A DNA stretch of 64,000 nt, taken from Halocafeteria seosinensis. Its lineage: Eukaryota > Sar > Bigyra > Bicosoecida. This document shows positions 10,034 to 21,455 of the stretch, one piece after another. The stretch lies in assembly GCA_001687465.1 (NCBI GenBank), contig LVLI01000295.1:1-64000 (forward strand). The letters run 5' to 3'. Within the stretch, counting starts at the first letter, position 1; each line of letters begins with the position of its first letter. Below the pieces are notes generated by a model. That model saw only the letters and a program-made list of their open reading frames with translations, made no database searches and had not been told where the DNA came from. The translations under genes were made by a program, and so were the position numbers.

Positions 10034-11111
10034 ATGCGCAAATTTGGTACGTCTTCGAGCTTAACAATTTCTCTGGAAATATTAGCGTGACTAATTTGTG
10101 GAGTTTGTTGCGCAGCTGTTATCAACTGCGAAGATGCCCCGAAGTGGGACGGAGCGGAGAACTTGCTGATAGAGCCTTTTAGGGATGGTGTATTTAATGG
10201 TTACAAGTTCATGGACGATGATTTCATAGCGACTGGAGAGAAGGAATCATGGGAGACTTTTTGCGTGGCTGCTGGTGACAAGCTTCCTTCCCTAGACGAG
10301 GCGAAGAACTATGACGGATTTGTCTTGACAGGTTCCCACTACAGTGCCACTCAAGACGACGAGTGGATCCTGACCTTAGCACGATGGTTAAAGGACATAA
10401 CGCAAATAAGTCAACAAAGTAATGTAAAGCGACCCCGAATACTTGCGATATGTTTTGGGGCTCAAATTACTGCTCGGGCGTTAGGAGGTGAAGCTGCGAA
10501 GAACCCTTCGGGGAGAATGGTTACGAAGGTATGCCTTTCTGTCAGAGTCTCGTTTGCCTTCCGCGTTATTGCTTTACGTTCGATGCTCACAGGCGGAGAA
10601 AATTTTTCCTACCGAAGCATTTTTTCAGATGAGCTATGCTAGAGATATCCTCAAGAGGGACGAGGAAAGGGGCGTGAAGGTGTGTCCTTCCGGCAAAGCT
10701 ACTTTCAGCAAAACAGGGACGGTTATACCTGAAGCGGATTGCTCAACCAAAGGTTTTTTCAGAATACTAGAGAGTCACGGAGATTGTGTTAACGCCTTAC
10801 CGCCCCAGGCAGAGTTATTGGCATACAGTGACAGTGCTAAGTGTGAAATATTTCGATGGAAGGACTCTGTCTTAGCCTGCCAGAGTCATCCGGAGTTCAC
10901 TGACGATGTAATGCGAGAGAAGATATACCCTGACGAAAGAGGATGGTTGGATCAACAAGAAACGGAAGAATATCACGCTAGTCTGCAACTTGAACGGCAC
11001 AATTTGCCGCTGCTGAAGGTAAGGACCCGTCCTTTCCTTTAGAAAATGACAAGCTAATATTGACTGTATATATGTTCATTGCAGATAATGTGGCGATTCC
11101 TCAAAGGGTAG
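10034..11111 (+). CDS. Class I glutamine amidotransferase-like protein (gamma-glutamyl peptidase type)
   Basis: Four exons: 10034-10046 (only 13 bp), 10116-10528, 10593-11018 and 11085-11111 (292 aa). Joining exons 1 and 2 gives MRKFAVINCEDAPKW, which matches the family start. Catalytic elements are visible: the Cys nucleophile in LAICFGAQITARALGG (expected CFG elbow) and the His-x-Glu pair in CQSHPEF; GFVLTGSHYSA is the usual earlier block. Relatives include plant gamma-glutamyl peptidases that trim glutathione conjugates and uncharacterised GATase1-like proteins of fungi and protists. No synthase partner domain is present, so a stand-alone peptidase or hydrolase is more likely than an amidotransferase. 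The exact substrate cannot be told. Confidence 0.85.
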
Positions 11112-11193
11112 ATGATTAGGCTAACAAGTTATGCAAGCTGACACTACCATTACATATCATTCGAATTGCGTGGCTTCCTTTGAAAGGCGTCAA

Positions 11194-12255
11194 TTATTTC
11201 AGTGATGCGCGGCCCCCACTCTTCCCACTGCTCGTGTTATTCTGGCTTTCGAGCGCACGGAACTCTTGTATCAGTTCCGAAATGTTCACTACTAAAGGTT
11301 GTAGAATATACGGATTGCGATCAACCATGGCTCGGTATTCTTCAAAGTCTATATAACCATCACGATTCTGATCCACTTGTTCGAAAGTAGACTCTACCAT
11401 TTTCTGTACATCAGAGGGCGCGAAATGCAATCCATTCTCATCAAGGCAACCTTGTAATAGCCGCCGAAGATCTTCCGATGAAATTTTCCCGTCTCCATTG
11501 GAATCGTAGATGTTGAACGTGACTGCAAACCAAAACAGAGTGTACCGCGATTGCTGTGACTACTCGACACACGACGACTTGACATACAATTCAACTTTTG
11601 CTCATGTGTTCCATGAGGAGTTAACTTGGAGAACCCTCTGATAAATTCCGGAAAGTTCACGTATCCGTCACCATTTTCATCGAACAGATGAAAGATCCTC
11701 TCGACGAACAAAGACGATTGCCCATCAGAAAACCCAAGAGCACGTTGAAATTCTCTGCAACATGAACGGAGAATATATATATCCTACGACTCCATCTACA
11801 CACGCTCCTTCAATGTGTCAACATACGTTTGGTTGATTAAGACATCATTTGTGTCACTGGCTCGCATAGCCATGAATTGCGCGTACAGCATTTCGATTTC
11901 ATCACGTTCCACTGGATACCAAAAGAGCGCGTAACACCACACGTTGAACCTTTATAGCGTCAACACTTTATGAAAATACAAATAAGCCAGAAGACATAAA
12001 AGAGGGAAAACAACAAAACGAAGTATTCTACCATTCAAGAACGAAATGAGCGTCAAGAGGGCTTTCTTTCCGTTGCCGTTGCGCAAAAATCTTTTCCCAC
12101 CCCGCCAGTTGTTTCCCATGTTTCTTCCGTCACATTGCCGTTAAAGAGAGAAGGAAATGAGACAAATAGGAAGGAGGGTACTTACACTGGCACATGGACT
12201 GATATTCACGCAGGTCCCGCTCTTTGAGAGCGCCTTTCCCGTGTTTGTTTCCCAT
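11194..12255 (-). CDS. Calcineurin-B-like EF-hand protein, probable N-myristoylation
   Basis: Four exons: 12255-12186, 11911-11827, 11754-11588 and 11522-11194 (216 aa). It starts MGNKHGKG, a good N-myristoylation signal as in calcineurin B. Three canonical EF-hand loops are visible: DENGDGYVNFPE, DSNGDGKISSED and DQNRDGYIDFEE. The first, expected EF-hand (around ASDTNDVLINQTEF) has lost its Asp pattern. The order and spacing (FVERIFHLFD..., EQKLNFTFNIYD..., VESTFEQVD...) fit calcineurin B or CBL-type regulatory subunits better than calmodulin. It would regulate a phosphatase or kinase in response to calcium; the partner is not in this window. The 274-bp intron 1 is the longest reconstructed here. 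Confidence 0.85.
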
Positions 12256-13062
12256 CTTGTCGTCACTAAAGGGAGAGGGTTTCCGTGGGATATCTCTTCG
12301 TCAGAACTCAACAGAGAGCAATCGGATGTGTATGCCTGGCGAAGTGGAACCAGCGAGGGGATGTGGTTGAGTCAAGGTCAATCCTATAGGGATGTAGGGT
12401 GTAATGCGTGCGCTATTCAGGGGAGCACATCTCATGAGCGGCTTGGTTTGCCCAGCTTCAAGGTTATCAAGGCGTCAATCTTTTCGGCGGCTTTACTGAG
12501 GAAGGTGTCTGTCCTCTAGCCACGCACTTCCCCGAGTATGTTGCTTTTGTTTACGACAAAAGTAGTGGAAAGAAGACCGCAGACTGCTATAGTCTAGTCA
12601 TAACTTGTTTAGGTAAGTGTTAACACTCGTTCGCGATCGTCTCCGACTCCAGGAAGGATAGGGTCTCCCGAAAAGGAAAGCAAGCGACGTGGTGGAAAAT
12701 GAAAAATGTGTGGCCACTGTTATGACCTCCGAATGGTGTGTAGAGTGATGCTGGAGAGGATAACTATCCGAAGGGGTGGCTTTCTATTCCAGAAAGAGTC
12801 GTTTGGGTGTATGCTCTCTCTGGGGTGGTGGAGTAGGTTCCTCAGGGTAGCCAATGGGGGAAGCGTCAGGGTCCCCGAGGATCCCTATCCTTTTTGTCGT
12901 TTCTCGGGGCTTTCGTCCAGATGGCACACGTTGATAGCATGACTTCGCACCTTGTGTTCGGATAGCAAATGTTCTGAGGGTAATCGATGGGGTATTTACC
13001 CTTGTTGTCATTAACGTCATTGTTGTCTTACGCGCGCAGAGTTTGACAGCGTAAAGGTTAAG
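12256..13062. other. Intergenic between the calcineurin-B-like gene and RPS26
   Basis: No supported gene. Open frames at 12157-12519 and 12706-12942 have no recognisable content and the first overlaps the calcineurin-B-like exon antisense. A GGTAAGTGTTAAC donor-like site near 12612 and a TTGACAG acceptor-like site just before the RPS26 start could bound a 5'-UTR intron, common in ribosomal protein genes, but this is a guess. Confidence 0.35.
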
Positions 13063-13479
13063 ATGCCCAAGAAGCGCCGAAATGGTGGGAGAAGTCGCCA
13101 CGGGCGAGGTGTAACACACCTCGTCGATTGTGGCCATTGCCGCTGCAAACCAGCAAAGGTAGGGTGGAAATCTAATTTACTGAACTGTTTTCGTTCTCCT
13201 TCACGTAAGTGTGTTGTGTGTGTTGTATTGCAGGACAAAGCTATTAAGCGATTCACTGTTCGCAACATCGTGGACTCTGGAGCCATGAACGATTTAAAGA
13301 TTGCATGTGCATATGAATCTTACCAGCTACCTAAGCTTTACAACAAGAACTACTACTGTGTATCTTGCGCTGTTCATAGCCGCGTTGTCAGAGTGCGTAG
13401 CCGCGAAGCTCGCCGCAACCGTGAACCACCTAAATTCCGCCGCCGCCGCGAGGAAGGAGCCGGAAAGAAACAGTCGTAA
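13063..13479 (+). CDS. RPS26: 40S ribosomal protein eS26
   Basis: Two exons: 13063-13158 and 13234-13479 (113 aa). The protein begins [16 protein letters not shown] and contains the paired-cysteine zinc site (CGHCRC near residue 24, later [16 protein letters not shown]). It also has the nearly invariant [20 protein letters not shown] and [19 protein letters not shown]. The tail [13 protein letters not shown] is typical of eS26, which sits at the mRNA exit channel of the small subunit. Splicing exon 1 to exon 2 gives CKPAK-DKAIKRF, exactly as in homologues. Confidence 0.97.
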   Translation: MPKKRRNGGRSRHGRGVTHLVDCGHCRCKPAKVGWKSNLLNCFRSPSRKCVVCVVLQDKAIKRFTVRNIVDSGAMNDLKIACAYESYQLPKLYNKNYYCVSCAVHSRVVRVRSREARRNREPPKFRRRREEGAGKKQS

Positions 13480-13917
13480 ATAAGTGCTACTCACCTGATG
13501 AACCCACTTTTGATTTTGGAGGGGTCATCATGTTTTGGCTACTCAGTGCAAGAGGCATTCCCTCATGTATGTGGGGATGGGAACTAGTAGCTCTTTCCAG
13601 AGAAGATGCATCTCGGGGACCCAAGAAACCAAATATACCTAATTCCACAAGAACAAAACAGTGCTTAACATACCTTGTTTCCAATTTGTGTTGATGAAGT
13701 TTTGCGCTAACTTGGTTAATAGCCTTCGATGATTAGCGTGTGCAGCGGCTCAAGCGCACTCTTCTTGTGGACCAACTCCGGTAGACTAGCGACTTGTAGC
13801 GAGTTTCAAATTGGATTGTTTTCTGATTGGACACATGCATAAGCAACTAAGAAAGGGACCCAACAGTTTCTATTCAACTTTTCGCCTATACTCTCTTGCT
13901 TTTGCCACTCAGCCACA
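13480..13917. other. Intergenic, no gene seen
   Basis: This holds the RPS26 3' end and the RTF1 promoter, both plus strand. Small antisense open frames here show nothing recognisable. Confidence 0.45.
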
Positions 13918-16450
13918 ATGAGTACACGTCGAAGCAGCCGCCAGAGAGGGGAGCCAACCGAGCTCCAGAGCCTCCCCGAGAATGATGAGGTGGAAGAAGA
14001 GGAAGAAGAAGAAGAGTTTGAGGATGAGGAGGAGGACGATGAGGAAGAGGACGAATCAGAGGAGGACGAAGAGGAAGAGGAGGAGGAACAAGAAGAGCAA
14101 CAACAAGAGCAGCGGCAGGAGGAGGAAAAGGTAAATCCTGGCTCAGTTCGTTTCCTGTGATCCCTCGAACATATTTTCGCGTTTATTGTCTACAGCAGCA
14201 AGTCGGTAAAAAACGAAAATCGGCATCTCAAGACGATGAGGATAATCAAGCTGAGAATTCTGGCCAGAGAACGCGCAAGTCTGCTCGTGCCGCGTCTAGT
14301 GGAAGTGAAAATGCCACCACCACTAAAGAGGACGGAAAGGAGGAAGACATCTTTGATAATGAGAGCGAGGACGAAGAAGACGGCGATGCTTTAGATGATG
14401 GGGATGATGAAAATCTCGTTGGGGATGAAGAAGACCGAGCTAGATTGGAACAGATGACTGAAATTGAGCGTGAGGAAGAGCTTTACCGCCGACACGAACA
14501 GCGCCAGAAAAAGAAGGAGCACAAAAGGATGCTCCAACAACTCGAACGGAATAAACTTCAAGCGCAACAGGAAAAGCAGAAACGAGAAAAGCAGCAACGA
14601 GGTCGTCGATCTACATCGAGAAAGGAAGAAACGGAGGTAGCTGAAGCAGAGGAAGCAGCCGACCGTGCAGTTCAGCCGACCTCAGCTAGAGCAGAACAGC
14701 ATCCAGAGGATGTAGCACCTAAAGGTGAGCAGCAGGAAGACGTAAATGACCATCACCAACAAACATCACAGGAGGAGAAAATCTCAGAAGGAAGCAGAGT
14801 AGCAGTTACTCAGGACGACGGCGAGGAAGAGGCTTCCGACGAAGAAGAGGCCAAAGATCACGTTGTGGCAGGCCGACGATTGAGACATCGGCAACGAAGT
14901 GGCTATGAATCATCAGATGGTGACTCAAGCGAAGAAGAAGGTGAATGGAACCAGCTCAAACGGGGCTCAAAGAAGCAAAAGAAGTCTCGGAGCAAGAAAG
15001 CGAGCAAGGGCAAGATTCCTTGGGACTCAGAAGAGGAAGAGTCTGAGGATTCCGACTCAGAGGAAGATGACGCAGGTAATGAGACAGATGAGTCGCTTTT
15101 AGATGAAGAAGAAATTCAGCGCCGGAGAGAAAGGAGAGAGTTACAATCTCGTGAAATTGATGTCGAGGATATCAGGAAGACCACGGTGTCTCGTCCCTTC
15201 TTGATTCAGCATGTTACTCAGCCCTATTTTGCAGATATAGTTAGAGGTGCTTTTATACGGATCCTGCTCCGGAAAGGCAAAAGAGGAACTTACTGTTTAG
15301 CAAGAGTTACGCGGGTATTGAAACAAGAGACCCCCTATGAAGTGGGTCAGACACAGCGACAAGTTTTCAAGAAACTGGAAGCGAAGCTTCCTGGCAGTCG
15401 TCCGATGCAATTCAAAGTAACAGATGTGCGTATTGATAGAATATAGCCTTCATTTCATTTATTAGAAAACCACGACTAAGGGTCTTTTGATTGCAGGTGT
15501 CCTCTCAAACGCCCACAAGGACTGAGTTTCATGATTGGAAGCGCGAAACCGAAAAAGCGAAGGTGGAGATGCCAACAGCGTTGTGGTGCCAAGAAAAGGC
15601 TAAGGACATAGAAGAGTGCGGGAAAAACCATGTATACAATGACTCTGAGATAGACCGGATGTGTGAGGAGAACATTGAAAGCCTGCAAATACGGGGCCTT
15701 CCGTTCATTTCAAGCCTCAGGGAAAGTATTTTCGCCAAGATCGAAGATATGCAGAACCAGCTCTACTCAGAGTATAGCATCAATGCCCGAGACATTGAAA
15801 ATCTAGACAATCTCGAAGAACTTAGTGCAGCAGAGAAGAAACGAGTGGAGCATATGCGAGACCAAATACGCCGACTTCAAAGGCGCATCCATGAACTGGA
15901 TGACGAGGAGATGAGAAGAAAAAATAATAGGACGCAAGCAGTACGGGCTCCAGTTGACGTGAATAAACTGAATGAAAAGCGCAATGCAGAAATTACACGG
16001 AAGGCACTAGCTAAGGAAGCGGCTATCAATAATGATCCCAACCTTCAAGCCCAAATCGACGCTGATCCTTTCGTCCGTAGAAGGTGTAATGCGCGAATCC
16101 TGTGGAATCTACATCCACAAACCCAGCCACCTTCCCAAGAAAGCGAGGGCACATACAATTCGAACGATAGGGAGGACACGGAGGAGAAAGAGGAGGACGA
16201 TAAGCCGGCGGAGAAATCAAATTCTACGGCTCTCTCTGCTAAAGCCCTGTCTTTTGAGGCGAGCACTGAGCACCGAAACAGACCAGAGCTTGGTGACTTA
16301 GGAAACGAAGCGGATTCGATTCTCAAAACAATTTCCAAGAAAAGGACCTCTGCAACCAGTAACCGCGGGTCTGCATCAACAGCGGCTAAACCCACAGGGA
16401 AGAAACTTACGCTATCAGAATACCGCGCGAGGAAAGGGCAAACCGCCTAA
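13918..16450 (+). CDS. RTF1: RTF1-like subunit of the PAF1 transcription elongation complex (Plus-3 domain)
   Basis: Three exons: 13918-14130, 14196-15425 and 15497-16450 (798 aa). The first 390 residues are highly acidic with Lys/Gln-rich stretches (EEEEEEEFEDEEEDDEEED style). The Plus-3 domain follows: DVEDIRKTTVSRPFL, QPYFADIVRGAFIRILL, YCLARVTRVLKQETPYEVG, then TDVSSQTPTRTEFHDWKRE across the exon 2/3 junction, which matches the FVSNQ-x-F-T-x-S-E-F-x-x-W block of RTF1. A helical C-terminal part and a final KKLTLSEYRARKG follow. RTF1 couples PAF1 to histone H2B ubiquitination and Spt5 binding. The donor GAT|GTGCG was preferred over an earlier GTAAC because it preserves the Plus-3 alignment. 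The stop lies 10 bp from the stop of the convergent TUG gene. Confidence 0.93.
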
Positions 16451-16460
16451 CCGCCTTGCT

Positions 16461-18716
16461 TCATATTTTCAACCAAGCGGGCTTCCCTTTGGAACTACTC
16501 GACGACACCTGCTCTGACGCTCGACGGTTGGAAGACATGCTCGATGAAGAGGTGGCCTCTTGCTCCGAGCTCGTTTCAGTAGCATCTCCGCTGTCAATAC
16601 TCTGACCTTTAGCAAACTTCGGTGCAACGTAGTCTTCCGTTGCTAGCAACTCTTGAGATACTAGACTATGTGTGTCAGATGGCATAGAATCCCTATCTTT
16701 CGGTGAAAACAAAATTACTGCAGCAGGTTGCAGACCAGCATCTTCAAGGGTACTTTTTCCGTCTAGTACTTGCCGCGGTGGCGAGACGACCAGCTCAAAA
16801 TCGGGAAGGGGATATTCACCTCCGCCACAACTTTCTTCCACCCAGTGCTTGACATCAGTTACAGTTTCTTGAGGAGAGAAAATGCCTTGCAATGTACACC
16901 CATCTGGGAAAAACACCCTAATTATTGTCCATGCATAAACCTTCTGTTTCTTCAGACTCTCTGCTTCTCGCATTGCTGAGGTCCGTAATGTATCGCCCCC
17001 GGAAATTTCTTTTTCCCTGCGCTTCTGGTAGCCAAAGAGCAGGGCGGACTCGGAAGGTCCTCCGTGACTACTTTGATAACTGCTTTGAAGCTTAGGTGCC
17101 ATGTTTTTCTCAAAAACTACGGTCTCTCTTGGAGGGGGGTTGTCTTTGGAAAACGGAAGGCTCTGCCGTAAAGCTTTAAGCTTCTCTCGCGCATTTTGAG
17201 CGGATCTGTCCGAGTCTGTGAGAGAGTCCCTATCGTCAGTCTTTCCTGGAAGAGGTTGAAACCTAGTCACGTTCGACTGAAAGGGATCAAATTCCTGGCT
17301 GGATTCCGCGCCCTTCTCTTTAATGCGTCGGTATGACTCTGGATCCGGAGCCGAAGGAGGTCGGATATCAAACTGGGGGGCAAAACCCTCGATGGTCTTA
17401 CGAATAGCCATGATATTATCTACATCTTCTGCTTCAATGCTCAACGTCAGCGTTGCTCCTGACTGTGCGCTCTCGACACGATGGAACCCCGCAAGTTGCA
17501 ATATCTTGAGGGCACCCTCAAAGCGAGTAACATGATCAGCAATTTTAGGGTTGTCTAACTTCAAAGTGCGCACTTTTTCATTGAGTGGTTTTGCCACCAC
17601 ATTATCCAGTATTTTAAGCAATATTTCGAGAGTCCTGGCTGTGTCGCTGGAGAAGCTATCTTGCTGGATTTCCCGGAACGCCCGCTCAACGGCGTTTGGG
17701 AGGCTCTCGGGCGATTTAGCACGCCCCTCCATGTTAACATCTTCCTCGGCGTCGGAGGCTTTAAACTTGACGGTATTAGCCCCATATTGTTCACGTTCTT
17801 CAGAAGAAGGGGTCTCCGTGGATTCCTGCTCAAAAGACACGCGAAAGGAAGCGGACACTCCCGGTTTTATACCAATGTCTGCAGCTCATTACGCAGAGAA
17901 GAAGCATGTAGGCGGTAGTTCTCAGGGGACTCTGCAAAAGACTTACCAGAAAACCGTTTCGATAAATCATCTCCTTGCAAGATGCTCCGCAAGAATACTA
18001 ATTTCGCTGTCTCCAAGCGGGCACTTTGAGGAATACACCCTTCCTCTTGTATGTCCTTTAGTGTATCGAAAAAGGTCCTTGAAGTATCAACAGTCCGCTG
18101 TAGACGTCATTATACAAATCCTCAATCACTATCGCGTACATGCAACATTATACGTACAATCAACCTTCCTGACGGCAATTGGAATGCTACTTTGACGCTA
18201 TTGCTGTTTCGTGGCAAGTTATCTGCTTTTTCATGAGCTCCATCCCCAGCTGATCGCTTTTGGGGGATACTTGACCTGCTAGATGCCGAAGATGAGGCGG
18301 CCGCCGCGCCAGCACTCGCAGAAGCTCTGCTGGGTGTGGTCTTCTGAACGACTTCGAACGGGACGTTCGGAGGAAAATCCGAAAATCGAATAGGGTTGTA
18401 TAGCTGTGAATTACTCAGAGGCTTATTTCGCATCAGAACATCAAACTCTGAAGGCTGCGTGCACGCGTGATACAAATACAGTATAGAGGGTCCAGAAACG
18501 ATGTGAAAGACCTACCTCCAACTCATGTTCTTGGCAAAACTCAGAGAAGATTTCATGCTGCAGACGACAAAAGTGGTAAGACGTTAATACTCGTATAAGT
18601 ACGTTCAAACGGATGCAAAAAGCAAGGAAAGCCATGATACGTACCAGAGTCTTCATAGGCGTCTTGTCCACTGGGTAGTGGAATCGTTGTCCACGATATA
18701 CGAAAGTCACTTTCAT
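16461..18716 (-). CDS. TUG/ASPSCR1-like UBX-domain protein with an internal PUB domain
   Basis: Five exons: 18716-18645, 18557-18516, 18454-18158, 18097-17947 and 17878-16461 (659 aa). The first exons give a TUG-type ubiquitin-like domain: MKVTFVYRGQRFHYPVD, HEIFSEFCQEHELEPSEFDV, then NKPLSNSQLYNPIRFSDFPP. A Ser/Ala-rich linker leads to a second ubiquitin-like segment (SVKVAFQLPSGRLIRTVDTS). A PUB-like domain is then visible (DTARTLEILLKILDNVVAKP, KVRTLKLDN, FEGALKILQLAGFHRV). After a linker comes a UBX domain (IIRVFFPDGCTLQGIFSPQETV, ending AAVILFSPKD). Known TUG proteins tether cargo vesicles and bind or disassemble p97/CDC48. PUB domains also bind the p97 tail, so this protein may grip p97 at two places. 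The upstream TTG is not used; the first ATG is at 18716. Confidence 0.88.
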
Positions 18717-19018
18717 TTTTGCGGGCTTTTCCACATCCAAACTACAGATAACTTACAATTAAACCCCTCCAGGCTGGTACTCATACAATCCAGCGCTTTG
18801 TCAGTGAAAATTGTCAGGGGGCATACATAGTAGCTTTTATACTTCAACTTCTTCACAGAAAGTGAACTTCGTGAAGTGGGAATCGTCATAGGAAATGAAA
18901 TGCAACTGCAATTATGAGGGGTGCCACTAGAAGATCCCAGACGGTACGTTGAGAGAAACTACATTGGTCTATTATTGGGTGGGTGGGGTAGCTAGTTACA
19001 GCGAGTCTTCCACGCTGA
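18717..19018. other. Intergenic between two minus-strand genes
   Basis: About 300 bp with no gene. It carries the promoter of the TUG-like gene and the 3' flank of the transporter. Confidence 0.4.
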
Positions 19019-21023
19019 TCATGCTGGCCCGGCGGATCGATGGGGATGTGCTAAATCATTAGCTACTGTAACGAAGGAGGCTACTAGTGAAATACCTCCA
19101 AACAATAACACGATCATCGCAGGCAACAGGCTTTTCCAGGCGTCCTTTTGTTCATCCTTCGGATTCCTCCATGGCAGAAGCCTATAACGAGTCGTTTTCA
19201 AGTGAAGCGAAGCAGGCATTATGAAACCTGTAGCGTGAGTGCTTACATCAAATGAAACTTTAAACTCTGCTAAAAAAAAAACCAGTGTCCATGATTACGT
19301 ACCAATAATTGTAGCGGATAGACCACCCGTGAGTTCTAGTACAACGCCGAGATCGGTCACTGCCAGTGCTATGCCAAGACTGGTAACCCACAGTGCCACA
19401 CAAACGATATAGTGCCGCTTGTCGCTTATAGGAGCTTTCTTGGGATCTATCAAAGAATGAATGCATTGCCTAGCAACAAATATCTCAAGGGGGTCTGGGG
19501 TAGGCACAGTGGAGCAATTTTCGGATTGGTAGAGCAGGGAACCAAATAACAGATGTATAGCACGTACAAGTCAATATCATCGTGAGAGCATACGCTAGAC
19601 GGGTGATGTTCACCAATACATCATCCGGCGCAAAGTTGTTAAGAACATTGGCCTCTGTTTTATCCCAAAAGATCCCGTACGCTGTCACTGAAAGTGTTAG
19701 AGAAGCTGCTGTCGCAATAAGAACACTTATGTGTGTGGTTTTCGCCCAACGTTGCTCCGTAGGATTCTGCATATGTTCTCCTCACGGTACACGTGAGGTT
19801 CTCTATATGGAGAAGAGGGCTAAAACATACCTTCAATGAGCGAAATACAAAAAAACTGCTATGATGGCAGATGAACGCGAAGCTGACGACACCGACTGCA
19901 GGGAAAAATTTCTTTCTAATGACATCAACTTTTCGTTCGTCCGCAGGTTGTGTTTCTGCCTCGCCAACTCCCGTAATCGCCCGAATAATTACTACTGAAA
20001 TTATCCAAAAAACAGCAAGTAGGGATAACCCGGAAGATCTCGCCAGTCTTGACATATTTTTTACCACACTTAGAGGTAAGACAGGCATGAAAGCAACTAC
20101 GGCAATTACTGCTCGTCTCCTGGAAGCAGACTCTCCGTGGGCGACCCACGAACTGAACGCCGCATCGACCGTATCACCGATTATTATGAGGTAGGCAATC
20201 TGCATTCTCGAAGCCTTACATTACATGGAAGGATACGTGCAACGCTGTCGACACCGCTTACCATAGCACCGTAAGCGAATACGAACATCGACAATGTGAC
20301 AACAAAGAAGCCTTTCTTCCCGAAAGCAAAGTAGCAAAGCTCTTCGTAAGTCCGCCGGTTGACACGCACTCCGATACCTACCATGAGCCGGGTACTATAA
20401 TCAGCGATAAAACCTACAATGACTATCAGAATCACTCCTGAAATAACGCCTGCTTCTCTGAGGGCAAAGGGTAAACCTATGATACCTGCACCAATAATTG
20501 AATTCACGTAGTTAGTAGACGCTCCGGAGATACCACTTGTAGGTCCATGCTGGGTTACTTCAGGCTCTTCGGCAGAACCCGTAGAGGCGTCATCGGAAAA
20601 GTACTCTAACTCCTCATCATAGCTGGAGGTTTTCGGTCTTAGTTTGTTTGTTCCGGATTCAAGTGCTAGACTTCCCATAGGATTCTGAGCCTTACTGCGA
20701 CTAAGAAGCTTCCCATGCTCGTCTTTGGAAGACTTTGAGGACGATTCGGAATAGAAGTTACCGTGCACAGATGGCAGTTCCACATCTACTTGGCCATTGT
20801 GAACTCCACGGCCATTTTGACTCCCTGAGTGCCCCTCTACAACGCTGGTGTCCGTACCGACGGGAGTAGAATCCTCCTCTTCCCATCTTTGCGCTCCATA
20901 TTGCTGATTCCGAGCTGCGTGTTCTTGCGATGGTTGTTCTAGGGGAACTTCCTCATCACTGGATGAGAGATCCTCTCTGTAAGTCTCTTCTCGGGTCTTG
21001 GAAGAGCGGGGTATGTACTCCAT
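19019..21023 (-). CDS. SLC38/AVT-type amino-acid transporter
   Basis: Five exons: 21023-20262, 20199-19831, 19766-19568, 19494-19303 and 19227-19019 (576 aa). A long acidic, Ser-rich cytosolic N-terminus (about 165 residues) precedes a membrane domain that starts with the family signature NSIIGAGIIGLPFALREAG. It continues with FAYGAM-IAYLIIIGDTV (splice junction), VSFAFICHHSSFFVFRSL, TLSVTAYGIFWD, LTYPLEIFVARQCI, LSATIIGFIMPASLHL and a final hydrophobic helix. Each junction recreates a known SLC38/AVT block, which supports the exon model. Members move neutral amino acids out of vacuoles/lysosomes or across the plasma membrane with H+ or Na+; substrate and location cannot be told. The unusually long acidic N-tail may hold sorting or phosphorylation signals. 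Confidence 0.93.
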
Positions 21024-21455
21024 CTCCTCTCGATTTTGGGGAGCAGTTTGTCAAATAACACAGTCAATTGTTTCCTCGAGGCGTCGGTCACTGTAGATCC
21101 AATCCGAGTTAGCCCGCCGTTGTCTGTCTAGTAACCATGCTTCTTCCCGACACGACCAGTAAGTCGAAAGTAGTTCGTGCCCACTTGACTGACCACAATG
21201 TCAATGAAACCTACAACAACATTACTACGAATTTGCAATCTTACATATTGTCGGAATGCATGCACAATTCCGGTGTCCTAGAGCTTGGGCGTCTATCTTT
21301 TGTTTCACTTCTCCTCCAAGTCATCGACTTCCAGTTGGTACAGGTACGCCTATACATGCCGGGACTGGAAACAGTTTGACGTATCTCTTTTGTTTGTTCA
21401 TGGATATGCTGCTCAAGCTGTCGTTGTGGTGGTGAAAGTGCCTGTTTTTGCAGCA
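21024..21455. promoter_or_regulatory. Divergent region between the transporter and TRM11
   Basis: No gene of its own. A short plus-strand open frame (21137-21379) lacks recognisable content. A GTTTTTGCAG acceptor-like site sits just ahead of the TRM11 ATG, so a 5'-UTR intron ending there is possible. Confidence 0.35.

Noticed and set aside
12157-12519. 120-codon plus-strand frame
   Set aside because: It overlaps exon 1 of the calcineurin-B-like gene antisense and shows no known motif.
18716-18740. Upstream TTG start for the TUG-like protein
   Set aside because: It would need a non-ATG start; the first ATG (18716) lies directly at the conserved ubiquitin-like domain.
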